A DNA stretch of 5,716 nucleotides from Clostridiales bacterium UBA8960 (GTDB lineage Bacteria > Bacillota > Clostridia > Peptostreptococcales > Acidaminobacteraceae): NCBI GenBank assembly GCA_003482695.1, contig DMYC01000186.1, forward strand, positions 1 through 5,716, in the 5' to 3' direction. The translations under genes and the position numbers were made by a program. Positions 1 through 5,716 of the stretch are shown here, in pieces. Position 1 is the stretch's first letter. The number at the start of each line of letters is the position of its first letter. Under the pieces are notes generated by a model. The model was not told the DNA's origin. It was given only the letters and a program-made list of their open reading frames with translations, and ran no database searches.

Positions 1-141
1 GGTTGCGCAATCGCGCTGGTTCATAACGCGCACATCACAACGTATAAGGATGTGGTATCGAATACGTATCTTGAACAGACAGGTCTAAAAGCTGATTTTT
101 ATATCGCCAAAATTTCGGGAGGAACGGCTCGTGTGGATTGA
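1..141 (+). CDS. galK: Galactokinase, C-terminal end (partial, 5' end outside the window)
   Basis: Frame 1 is open from the first base and ends at TGA 139-141, giving the last 46 residues of a protein. It begins GCAIALV and contains the segment TGLKADFYIAKISGG near the end. This matches the C-terminal GHMP-kinase region of galactokinase, where a GG(C/R)(A/T)IALV strand is followed by a Y...TGL.(A/P)..Y.....GG tail. Galactokinase phosphorylates alpha-D-galactose with ATP to galactose-1-phosphate in the cytoplasm. The ATP-binding and galactose-binding motifs lie upstream and cannot be checked. The identification is supported by galT and galM directly downstream. The last 11 bases overlap the start of galT, so the two are probably translationally coupled. 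Confidence 0.88.
   Translation, partial: GCAIALVHNAHITTYKDVVSNTYLEQTGLKADFYIAKISGGTARVD
117..123 (+). promoter_or_regulatory. Shine-Dalgarno site that fixes the GTG start of galT
   Basis: GGGAGGA lies inside the 3' end of galK. The GGAGG core at 118-122 is 8 bases before the GTG at 131. It is the only good ribosome binding site near the start of the galT frame, and the next in-frame ATG is at codon 64, too far inside the protein. This makes GTG 131 the likely start. Confidence 0.8.
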
Positions 142-1666
142 TTATTTTAAAGCGATAGAACAATTGATTTCCTATGGGCTTAAACATAACTTGTTGTTTG
201 AGCTTGATGTTGAAGTGGTGCGTAATACGTTGTGGAAACGGTTAGGTCTTGAAGGTGATCTATCACCAGTGAATGTTGCAGAGGAAGAGACTCGTGATAT
301 TTATGAGTTGCTTGATCGAATGACAGGTTTTGCTAAAAGCAGAGGTGAAACCCTTGAATATCAGTATCAGGTTGAAATGTTTCATGCGGAAATCATGTCG
401 ATATTGATGCCGCGAAATTCAGAAGTGAATGCGACGTTCTGGTCGCTTCATAAAACTTCACCTAGACATGCATCGGACTATTTCTATGCGCTTTCAAACA
501 GTTCGACATATATCAGGATGGATCGAGTCAGTAAAAACATTTCATGGAAAGCAGCCACTAAGTATGGCGAATTGGATATCACCATAAATTTGTCAAAACC
601 GGAGAAGGATCCGAAAGAAATTGCACTTCAAAAACATGCAAAGCCTTCAGCGTATCCAAAGTGCCTGTTGTGTATAGAAAATGTGGGATATAGTGGAAAT
701 GTCAATCATCCGGCACGACATAACCATCGCGTTGTAGAGATGGTTTTAAATCAGGAAAAATGGTATTTACAGTACTCGCCTTACGTGTATTATAATGAAC
801 ATGCCATTGTGTTTTGCAGAGAACATAGAAATATGAAAATAAATAGAAATACGTTTATTCGGTTGTGCGATTTTGTAGATTTTTTACCCCATTACTTTAT
901 AGGGTCAAACGCGGATCTTCACACTGTAGGTGGTTCAATTCTATCTCACGACCATTATCAGGCGGGACGATATGAAATGCCGATGATGCGTGCAAAGACG
1001 CATAGCATTTATTCTCTAAAGGCATATAACGACCTTGTGATAGAAATAATTGAGTGGCCATTATCTGTTTTGAAACTGGTATGTGCAAGTAGGGAATCTA
1101 TAATTGAGGTGTCATCAAAGTTGCTTGACTGTTGGATCGACTATTCTGATGAAGCTGTGGATTTGATCGCCAACACAGATGAAAGGCATAACACTGTTAC
1201 CCCCATTCTTAGAAAAGTGAATGGCGTATACGAAATGTATCTTGCGCTTAGAAATAACCGAAAAAGCGATTTGTATCCTGAGGGCATATTCCATCCACAT
1301 AGAGAACATCATCACATTAAGAAGGAAAACATCGGTTTAATCGAAGTAATGGGGCTGGCAGTTTTACCACCACGTTTGGTTGAGGAGTTTGATGCGGTTC
1401 TTAAGACTGTCACAGTTGAAAGTGAGACATTTGAAGTGGATGTGGACGACCTTCTTTCAAATGAACTAACAGCCAAGCACGCACTGTGGATCAAATCGCT
1501 AGAAGCTGAATTTAAACAACTTGAGCCTTCAGCATATAAAGAAAGGCTTGAACAGAAAATCGGGGAAAAGTTTTGTCAAGTTTTGCAGGATTCGGGTATT
1601 TATAAAGATAATGACGTGAGAATTAGGTCGTTCTTAGAATCTTGTGAAGAGGCATTTGTAAAATGA
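131..1666 (+). CDS. galT: UDP-glucose--hexose-1-phosphate uridylyltransferase, class II (Firmicutes type)
   Basis: GalT transfers UMP from UDP-glucose to galactose-1-phosphate, giving glucose-1-phosphate and UDP-galactose, the middle step of the cytoplasmic Leloir pathway. At 511 residues it has the length of the class II enzymes of Firmicutes, not the roughly 350 of the E. coli type. Visible family blocks are YPKCLLCIENVGYSG (175-189), NHPARHNHR (192-200), QYSPYVYYNEH (214-224), SNADL..VGGSILSHDHYQAG (259-279), and the C-terminal block YPEGIFHPHREHHHIKKEN (382-400) followed by IGLIEVMGLAVLPPRL (401-416). The SHDHYQ histidine pair is the counterpart of the nucleophilic His motif (HPH.Q) of class I GalT; that correspondence is inferred from family knowledge. 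The GTG start is backed by GGGAGGA at 117-123. The gene overlaps galK by 11 bases and galM by 4. No frameshift or missing motif is seen. Confidence 0.96.
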   Translation: MWIDYFKAIEQLISYGLKHNLLFELDVEVVRNTLWKRLGLEGDLSPVNVAEEETRDIYELLDRMTGFAKSRGETLEYQYQVEMFHAEIMSILMPRNSEVNATFWSLHKTSPRHASDYFYALSNSSTYIRMDRVSKNISWKAATKYGELDITINLSKPEKDPKEIALQKHAKPSAYPKCLLCIENVGYSGNVNHPARHNHRVVEMVLNQEKWYLQYSPYVYYNEHAIVFCREHRNMKINRNTFIRLCDFVDFLPHYFIGSNADLHTVGGSILSHDHYQAGRYEMPMMRAKTHSIYSLKAYNDLVIEIIEWPLSVLKLVCASRESIIEVSSKLLDCWIDYSDEAVDLIANTDERHNTVTPILRKVNGVYEMYLALRNNRKSDLYPEGIFHPHREHHHIKKENIGLIEVMGLAVLPPRLVEEFDAVLKTVTVESETFEVDVDDLLSNELTAKHALWIKSLEAEFKQLEPSAYKERLEQKIGEKFCQVLQDSGIYKDNDVRIRSFLESCEEAFVK

Positions 1667-2658
1667 GAGTTGAAATTGAAAAACATGAACCTTTAAGTGA
1701 ATATTTAGGGTGTAAAGTTGAGAAAGTGACGCTTTATAATAACAAGGGTTTTTCTGTTGAAATTTTGAACTACGGTTTGGTGATGCTTTCGATTAATGTA
1801 CCTGATGCAGAGGGTGCTCTGGAAAATGTTTTGATGCGTTATGATGATTGTTTGGCCCTTGTAAAGAACCCTTTGTATTTAAATGCCACGATTGGGCTAA
1901 ATGCGGGGCGAATTAAAAATGGGCTACTAACAATTGATCAGCAAATTTATAATGTTGGAATCAATGAGCGAATCAGCAATTTGCATGGTGGATATAAAGG
2001 TCTTCATAAAGTTTTTTGGTTGCTCGAAAAAGAAGATGTGCTTGTAGACCATTGCCGAGTTACCTTCAAGACATACCATGAGCATTTATCTGACGGATTT
2101 CCTGGCAATATTGAGATTAAGGCAGAAATTTCACTTTACGATGATGGACTAATCAAGGTCACTTATAAAGCGAGGTCGGATAGAAACTGCCATTTAAATA
2201 TGACCAATCACAACTATTTTAACTTGTCAGGAAATGAAAAAAGTGAAATAGACGAACATTTGCTTTTTGTCAACGCCGCTTTTTACTCTGAAATCGATGA
2301 AGATGGGTTGCCATCAGGCGGTATTGTTCCGACTAAAAATTCAGCTTTTGACTTTGCCAAGTGCAAACCGATAAAGTTGAGTTATCAATCGCCAACATCT
2401 GGAATGGACCATCCTTTTATACTGGGAAGAAGTCTTTCAGAATATGAGCCCGATGTGGTGCTCATAGACTCAATTTCAAAGAGAAAGCTTGAAATCACAA
2501 CAAACCAGCCTTGCGTTGTCATATACACATGTAATAAGGGTTATAAAAAACACGGCGGGATATGCTTTGAAATGCAACAGCTTCCAAACACTGTGTGCGT
2601 TCTGGAAGCAGGTATAGAGTACTTAAATGAAACATTTTACCGGTTTAGTGTGATCTAA
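1663..2658 (+). CDS. galM: Aldose 1-epimerase (galactose mutarotase)
   Basis: GalM interconverts the beta and alpha anomers of galactose (and glucose), supplying the alpha form that galactokinase uses. The 331-residue length is normal for the family. By comparison with the known Lactococcus enzyme, the active-site residues are present: Arg83 in AGRIKNG, His108 in NLHGG, His183 in TNHNYFNL (181-188), Asp249 in MDHPF, and the catalytic base Glu303 in CFEMQ. The block before Arg83 reads IGLNAGRI, where many relatives have IGR.ANRI, so one commonly conserved arginine is a leucine; the key Arg is kept. The start ATG overlaps the galT stop as ATGA. The Shine-Dalgarno site is weak (AAGAGG 1647-1652, 10 bases away), which fits translational coupling to galT. 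It is the last gene of the gal operon and is followed by a terminator 14 bases after its stop. Confidence 0.95.
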   Translation: MRVEIEKHEPLSEYLGCKVEKVTLYNNKGFSVEILNYGLVMLSINVPDAEGALENVLMRYDDCLALVKNPLYLNATIGLNAGRIKNGLLTIDQQIYNVGINERISNLHGGYKGLHKVFWLLEKEDVLVDHCRVTFKTYHEHLSDGFPGNIEIKAEISLYDDGLIKVTYKARSDRNCHLNMTNHNYFNLSGNEKSEIDEHLLFVNAAFYSEIDEDGLPSGGIVPTKNSAFDFAKCKPIKLSYQSPTSGMDHPFILGRSLSEYEPDVVLIDSISKRKLEITTNQPCVVIYTCNKGYKKHGGICFEMQQLPNTVCVLEAGIEYLNETFYRFSVI

Positions 2659-2672
2659 TCAAATGACGTTTT

Positions 2673-2710
2673 AACATGCCTGGAAGTCTCCTGGCATGTT
2701 TTTTGTTTTT
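2673..2710 (+). terminator. Intrinsic terminator of the gal operon
   Basis: The arm AACATGCC (2673-2680) pairs perfectly with GGCATGTT (2693-2700). Inside it, after one T-T mismatch, GGA (2682-2684) can pair with TCC (2689-2691) across a four-base loop AGTC (2685-2688). The stem runs into a T-rich tract, TTTTTT then G then TTTTT (2699-2710). On the opposite strand no T tract follows the stem, so it terminates only + strand transcription. It separates the gal and pur operons. Confidence 0.9.
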
Positions 2711-2747
2711 GACCCACTTTATGAATATTAAGTTAAATTGATATAAA

Positions 2748-2760
2748 AATATTCGCATTT
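2748..2760 (-). promoter_or_regulatory. Candidate PurR box 1, just upstream of the -35 box
   Basis: Read on the minus strand the site is AAATGCGAATATT. It matches the Bacillus subtilis PurBox consensus AWWWCCGAACWWT at 11 of 13 positions, counted by hand, and keeps the central CGAA. It ends three bases before the -35 hexamer. The surroundings are AT-rich, so the W positions match easily and carry little weight. The assignment is an inference. Confidence 0.35.
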
Positions 2761-2763
2761 TAC

Positions 2764-2792
2764 TTGACGATGAAAGTAAGATTCTATATGAT
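2764..2792 (+). promoter_or_regulatory. Sigma-A promoter of the pur operon
   Basis: The -35 box TTGACG is at 2764-2769 and the -10 box TATGAT at 2787-2792, separated by exactly 17 bases. Each box differs from consensus at one base. The flanking DNA upstream (about 2721-2762) is very AT-rich and could act as an UP element. The predicted transcription start is near 2799, giving a leader of about 50 bases before purE. This is the only strong promoter I see between the gal terminator and purE. Confidence 0.8.
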
Positions 2793-2796
2793 TTAT

Positions 2797-2809
2797 ATAT
2801 ACGAATGAT
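2797..2809 (+). promoter_or_regulatory. Candidate PurR box 2, at the predicted transcription start
   Basis: The site ATATACGAATGAT keeps the CGAA core and matches the PurBox consensus at 10 of 13 positions, the weakest of the three. It covers the expected transcription start and has the opposite orientation to boxes 1 and 3. Binding here would block initiation. It could be chance. Confidence 0.25.
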
Positions 2810-2827
2810 AACGAGTTATTGAAAATT

Positions 2828-2840
2828 AATATTCGGTTTT
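2828..2840 (-). promoter_or_regulatory. Candidate PurR box 3, next to the purE ribosome binding site
   Basis: On the minus strand the site reads AAAACCGAATATT, matching AWWWCCGAACWWT at 12 of 13 positions; only the C after CGAA differs. It is the best of the three sites and directly abuts the purE Shine-Dalgarno AGGAGG (2841-2846). A repressor site downstream of the transcription start is plausible in Gram-positive pur control, but binding by a PurR homologue is inferred. Confidence 0.4.
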
Positions 2841-2851
2841 AGGAGGAATGG

Positions 2852-3337
2852 ATGAAAGTAGCGATTTTGATGGGAAGCGATTCTGATTTTCCGGTTGTTG
2901 AAAGATGCATCAACGTTTTAAAATCTTTTGGAGTCGAAGTGGTGGCGAGAGTTTTATCTGCACATAGAACGCCACATTTGGCAGTTGATTTTGCTATGAA
3001 AGCAGAGGCAAATGGGTTTGAATTGATTATCGGAGCTGCTGGAAAAGCGGCGCATTTGCCAGGGGTTATCGCAGGCGTTACGACTTTACCTGTCATAGGC
3101 ATACCAATTAAATCATCAACAATGGACGGACTAGATTCTTTATTGTCAATCGTTCAAATGCCAAGTGGCATCCCAGTGGCAACAGTCGCGATCGACGGTG
3201 CTGAAAATGCAGGTTTGTTGGCAGTTCAAATACTTTCAGTCAAATACCCTGAACTTAGGGAGAAAATGAGACAATATAAAGAAGATATGGCAGACGCTGT
3301 TGTGAAAAAAGATGCGTCCATTCAAGTAAAATACTAA
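2852..3337 (+). CDS. purE: 5-(carboxyamino)imidazole ribonucleotide mutase / phosphoribosylaminoimidazole carboxylase catalytic subunit, class I PurE
   Basis: PurE makes CAIR in the de novo purine pathway. Class I enzymes rearrange N5-CAIR, the product of PurK; class II enzymes carboxylate AIR directly with CO2. At 161 residues this is a normal single-domain PurE. Visible motifs are the nucleotide-binding start MGSDSD (7-12), SAHRTP (36-41) with catalytic His38 (equivalent to E. coli His45), [11 protein letters not shown] (61-71) and [19 protein letters not shown] (97-115, SLLSIVQMP core). The AAHLPG block is the class I form; class II enzymes have a GRSN-type loop instead. Lys65 sits where E. 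coli has a glycine, a variant I associate with clostridial PurE. The AGGAGG at 2841-2846 lies 5 bases before ATG 2852. It is the first gene of the operon, 13 bases before purC. No purK lies beside it. Confidence 0.96.
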   Translation: MKVAILMGSDSDFPVVERCINVLKSFGVEVVARVLSAHRTPHLAVDFAMKAEANGFELIIGAAGKAAHLPGVIAGVTTLPVIGIPIKSSTMDGLDSLLSIVQMPSGIPVATVAIDGAENAGLLAVQILSVKYPELREKMRQYKEDMADAVVKKDASIQVKY

Positions 3338-3350
3338 ATCGGAGGATATT

Positions 3351-4055
3351 ATGAATAAATTAGAGCAATTATACGAAGGTAAAGCGAAAAAAGTTTTTAA
3401 AACAGACGATGCAGATTATTATGTAGTGGAGTATAAAGATGATGCGACTGCGTTTAATGGTGAGAAAAAGGGTTCGATTCACGATAAAGGTGTTGTAAAT
3501 AACAAGATGAGTGCCTTGCTTTTTAATATGCTTGAGGAGAAAGGAATACCAACGCATTTTGAAAAATTGTTGTCTGAAAGAGAGCAATACGTGAAAGCAG
3601 TGACCATTTTGCCGCTTGAGGTGATCGTGAGAAATGTGGCAGCAGGTTCACTTGCGAAAAGACTAGGCCTTGAAGAAGGTGTCGTCATGAAGGAAACGGT
3701 TTTGGAATTCTGCTATAAAAATGACGAACTTGGCGATCCTATGATTAATGAGTACCATATTTATGCGATGTCATTTGCGACACCAGATCAAGTTGAAAAA
3801 ATAAAAGTGATGTCACTTAAGATTAATGATCTCTTAGTTGAGTTTTTTAAAAATCACGGCCTTAAGCTTATTGACTTTAAACTCGAATTTGGCCTTTTCA
3901 AAGGTGAAGTCATTTTGGCAGATGAAATTTCTCCGGACACATGTAGATTGTGGGACATGGAAACGAACAAGAAAATGGACAAAGACCGTTTCAGAAGAGA
4001 TCTAGGTGATGTTGAAGAGACATATCAGGAAGTTTTAAGTAGAATTCAGGGATAA
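3351..4055 (+). CDS. purC: Phosphoribosylaminoimidazole-succinocarboxamide (SAICAR) synthase
   Basis: PurC joins CAIR and aspartate using ATP to make SAICAR, the step after PurE in IMP synthesis. The 234-residue length is that of the usual bacterial single-domain enzyme. Domain signs in order: the ATP-binding N-terminal strand [11 protein letters not shown] (6-16), [14 protein letters not shown] (30-43), the first family signature [14 protein letters not shown] (87-100), [10 protein letters not shown] (128-137), the second signature [10 protein letters not shown] (173-182), and [18 protein letters not shown] (185-202). All family blocks are intact. GGAGG at 3341-3345 lies 5 bases before the ATG and just after the purE stop, so the gene is cotranscribed with purE. 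purF begins 16 bases after its stop. Confidence 0.97.
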   Translation: MNKLEQLYEGKAKKVFKTDDADYYVVEYKDDATAFNGEKKGSIHDKGVVNNKMSALLFNMLEEKGIPTHFEKLLSEREQYVKAVTILPLEVIVRNVAAGSLAKRLGLEEGVVMKETVLEFCYKNDELGDPMINEYHIYAMSFATPDQVEKIKVMSLKINDLLVEFFKNHGLKLIDFKLEFGLFKGEVILADEISPDTCRLWDMETNKKMDKDRFRRDLGDVEETYQEVLSRIQG

Positions 4056-4071
4056 CCTGTGGAGGAATGAA

Positions 4072-5490
4072 ATGAATGATTTTCTAGAACTGGACAAATT
4101 ACACGAGGAATGTGGCGTCATAGGCGTTTACGCACCTGGCACACCAGCAGTCTCGCAGATGCTCTGTTTCGGCTTGATTGCGCTTCAACATAGAGGTCAA
4201 GAAAGTGCCGGAATCGCCGTACTTAAGGATGAGAAAATACAGTACTATAAAGAAATGGGTTTGGTACAAGAGGTTTTTAACAGCGAAATACTCGATAGAC
4301 TGCCTGGTGACATAGGCATAGGTCACGTAAGGTATTCTACCACTGGAGAGAGCTATGTTTCAAATGCTCAGCCATTGGTCGTAAGATACAAAGGCGGCAG
4401 CATTGCACTTGCACATAATGGAAACCTCGTAAATGCAAGCGATATAAGAGATCGCCTTGAAGATGAAGGGTCGATTTTTCAGACATCAATCGACTCTGAA
4501 GTTATAGCGAACCTAATTGCTAGAAACTATCATATGGGTATGAAAGAAGCTGTAATAGAGTCCGTTAAGGAAATAAAAGGATCCTTTGCACTCGTCGTCA
4601 TGATTGACCACATGTTGATTGGCGTAAGAGATCCACATGGCTTAAGACCGCTTTCAATTGCAAAGCTGGATGGCGGTTATGTCTTGGCTTCTGAAACGGT
4701 TGCACATGATGTGGTAGGCGCCGAGTTTGTCAGAGATGTGGAACCGGGTGAAATCGTTATTATTGATAAAAATGGCATTCAGTCCATCATCTATGATCAT
4801 TCATGCCGAAAATCGCTTTGCTCGTTTGAATATGTCTATTTTGCAAGACCAGACAGTATAATCGACGGGAAAAATGTATTTGTAGCGCGTAAAGAATCAG
4901 GCAAGATCCTCGCCAGAGAGAACCCTGTGGATGCAGATATGGTTATCGCAGTCCCCGATTCAGGCGTTGCAGCTGCGATAGGATATGCTGAAGAGTCAGG
5001 CATTCCATATAATGTTGGAATGATAAAGAATAAATATATGGGAAGAACGTTTATCCAACCCGACCAGAAATCAAGAGAGTTGGCTGTTAGACTTAAATTG
5101 AATGTGCTTAAAGAAAACGTAGATGGGAAACGTCTTATTTTAATCGATGATTCCATCGTCAGAGGGACGACAAGCAAACGGATCGTCGGTATGCTCAAAG
5201 CCGCTGGAGCAAAAGAAGTGCATATCAGAGTGAGTTCACCTCCTGTTATGCACCCATGTTATTTTGGTATTGATACACCAAATCGCATTCAGCTTGTTGG
5301 AGCGACACATACCATCGACGAAATCAGGGACATGGTTGGTGCAGATAGCGTGGCTTACCTTAGTGTTGAAGGTCTGATGCGTTCAATAGGCGATCAAAAA
5401 CCAGGTAAATGCGGCCTTTGTACGGCATGCTTTGATGGAGACTATCCTATGGATGTGCCTGAAGAAGCCAATAAATTTATGTTTGAATAA
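4072..5490 (+). CDS. purF: Amidophosphoribosyltransferase (glutamine PRPP amidotransferase), iron-sulfur type
   Basis: PurF catalyses the first committed step of purine synthesis: PRPP plus glutamine to 5-phosphoribosylamine. The 472-residue protein has an N-terminal class II glutamine amidotransferase domain (about 14-240) and a C-terminal phosphoribosyltransferase domain (about 255-450). The nucleophile is Cys14 in EECGVIG, so a 13-residue propeptide must be removed; B. subtilis PurF has an 11-residue one. Amidotransferase motifs are QHRGQESAG (39-47), GHVRYSTTG (84-92), HNGNL (115-119) and DSEVI (141-145). PRPP-side motifs are KNKYMGRTFIQP (319-330) and LIDDSIVRGTTS (357-368). Cys250, Cys396, Cys450 and Cys453 match the 4Fe-4S ligands of the B. 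subtilis enzyme (236, 382, 437, 440), so this is the oxygen-sensitive, cluster-bearing type. Cys447 is an extra nearby cysteine. GGAGG (4061-4065) is 6 bases before ATG 4072. Arginine codons are mostly AGA. Confidence 0.98.
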   Translation: MNDFLELDKLHEECGVIGVYAPGTPAVSQMLCFGLIALQHRGQESAGIAVLKDEKIQYYKEMGLVQEVFNSEILDRLPGDIGIGHVRYSTTGESYVSNAQPLVVRYKGGSIALAHNGNLVNASDIRDRLEDEGSIFQTSIDSEVIANLIARNYHMGMKEAVIESVKEIKGSFALVVMIDHMLIGVRDPHGLRPLSIAKLDGGYVLASETVAHDVVGAEFVRDVEPGEIVIIDKNGIQSIIYDHSCRKSLCSFEYVYFARPDSIIDGKNVFVARKESGKILARENPVDADMVIAVPDSGVAAAIGYAEESGIPYNVGMIKNKYMGRTFIQPDQKSRELAVRLKLNVLKENVDGKRLILIDDSIVRGTTSKRIVGMLKAAGAKEVHIRVSSPPVMHPCYFGIDTPNRIQLVGATHTIDEIRDMVGADSVAYLSVEGLMRSIGDQKPGKCGLCTACFDGDYPMDVPEEANKFMFE

Positions 5491-5509
5491 TTGACGATAG
5501 GAGATTTTC

Positions 5510-5716
5510 ATGTCTAATGATAAATTGACTTATGCAGATGCCGGTGTTGATGTAAAAGAGGGCGCTCGTGCAGTCGAACTTATGAAGAAACACGTTAAAG
5601 AAACATTTAACGCCGATGTTATAGGAGACCTTGGAAGTTTTGGAGGCCTTCTCAGAATGAGTGGCCAATATGAAAGCCCTGTTTTAGTAGCGGGAACAGA
5701 TGGGGTAGGCACTAAA
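5510..5716 (+). CDS. purM: Phosphoribosylformylglycinamidine cyclo-ligase (AIR synthetase), N-terminal part (runs off the window)
   Basis: The frame from ATG 5510 stays open to the window end, giving 69 of the roughly 340-350 residues expected. PurM closes the imidazole ring, converting FGAM to AIR with ATP; AIR is then used by the PurE step. The visible part has the typical start [18 protein letters not shown] (6-23), the block [12 protein letters not shown] (37-48) and the nucleotide-binding motif GTDGVGTK (62-69), which ends exactly at the window edge. AGGAG at 5499-5503 is 6 bases before the ATG, and the gene begins 19 bases after the purF stop, so it belongs to the same operon. The catalytic C-terminal domain is outside the window. 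In clostridia the next genes are often purN, purH and purD, but nothing here shows that. Confidence 0.95.
   Translation, partial: MSNDKLTYADAGVDVKEGARAVELMKKHVKETFNADVIGDLGSFGGLLRMSGQYESPVLVAGTDGVGTK

Noticed and set aside
2848..2850. Alternative ATG four bases before the purE start
   Set aside because: It is in a different frame from purE and too close to the AGGAGG site. ATG 2852 begins the conserved [12 protein letters not shown] sequence.
2793..2851. Purine or PRPP riboswitch in the pur leader
   Set aside because: The leader is only about 50 bases. I see no conserved purine-aptamer loop sequences, no paired three-way-junction arms, and no second terminator before purE.
2839..3102. An 87-codon minus-strand open frame opposite the purE start
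   Set aside because: It overlaps the conserved 5' part of purE and its ribosome binding site, and its sequence is low in information. It is a shadow of purE.
4067..4075. ATG just before purF
   Set aside because: It reads ATG AAA TGA and stops at once. The purF ATG at 4072 has the better spacing from GGAGG.
4836..5198. A 120-codon open frame on the minus strand opposite purF
   Set aside because: It lies wholly inside purF, which is intact and strongly supported. The predicted protein resembles no family I know, and its openness is explained by the codon composition of purF.
5477..5712. Two overlapping minus-strand open frames opposite purM
   Set aside because: The + strand frame from ATG 5510 gives a clear PurM N-terminus with GTDGVGTK, which accounts for this region.
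1..5716. Mobile element, CRISPR array, tRNA/rRNA or previously undescribed system
   Set aside because: Every stretch is accounted for by known gal and pur genes or the 193-base junction. I saw no long repeats, transposase motifs, repeat-spacer pattern or structured RNA genes.

Overview
The window is an ordinary piece of a low-GC Firmicute chromosome, most likely from the class Clostridia. The signs are AT-rich DNA, strong GGAGG-type ribosome binding sites before most genes, a Firmicutes-type (class II) GalT, a PurF with a propeptide and all four iron-sulfur cysteine ligands, and the clostridial gene order purE-purC-purF-purM without purK. The genus cannot be read from the sequence. All genes lie on the + strand and no stretch longer than 200 bases lacks a gene.

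Positions 1-2658 are the 3' part of a galactose (Leloir pathway) operon. It holds the last 46 codons of galK, then galT (GTG start, overlapping galK by 11 bases), then galM (overlapping galT by 4 bases). GalM converts beta-D-galactose to the alpha anomer, GalK phosphorylates it, and GalT exchanges the galactose-1-phosphate for glucose-1-phosphate on UDP-glucose. galE, which would complete the cycle, is not in the window. The operon ends at an intrinsic terminator at about 2673-2710.

Positions 2711-2851 are the control region of the next operon. It has a near-consensus sigma-A promoter (TTGACG, 17 bases, TATGAT) and a short leader of about 50 bases. Three CGAA-centred sites resemble the PurBox of the Bacillus-type PurR repressor. 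There is no sign of a purine riboswitch.

Positions 2852-5716 are the start of a de novo purine (IMP) synthesis operon: purE, purC, purF and the first 69 codons of purM, with gaps of 13, 16 and 19 bases. The products catalyse PRPP amidation (PurF), AIR synthesis (PurM), AIR/N5-CAIR to CAIR (PurE) and SAICAR synthesis (PurC). All four look intact where visible.

I found no new system, mobile element, CRISPR array or RNA gene. The points worth a second look are the candidate PurR sites, the lack of purK beside purE, and the tight translational coupling in the gal operon.
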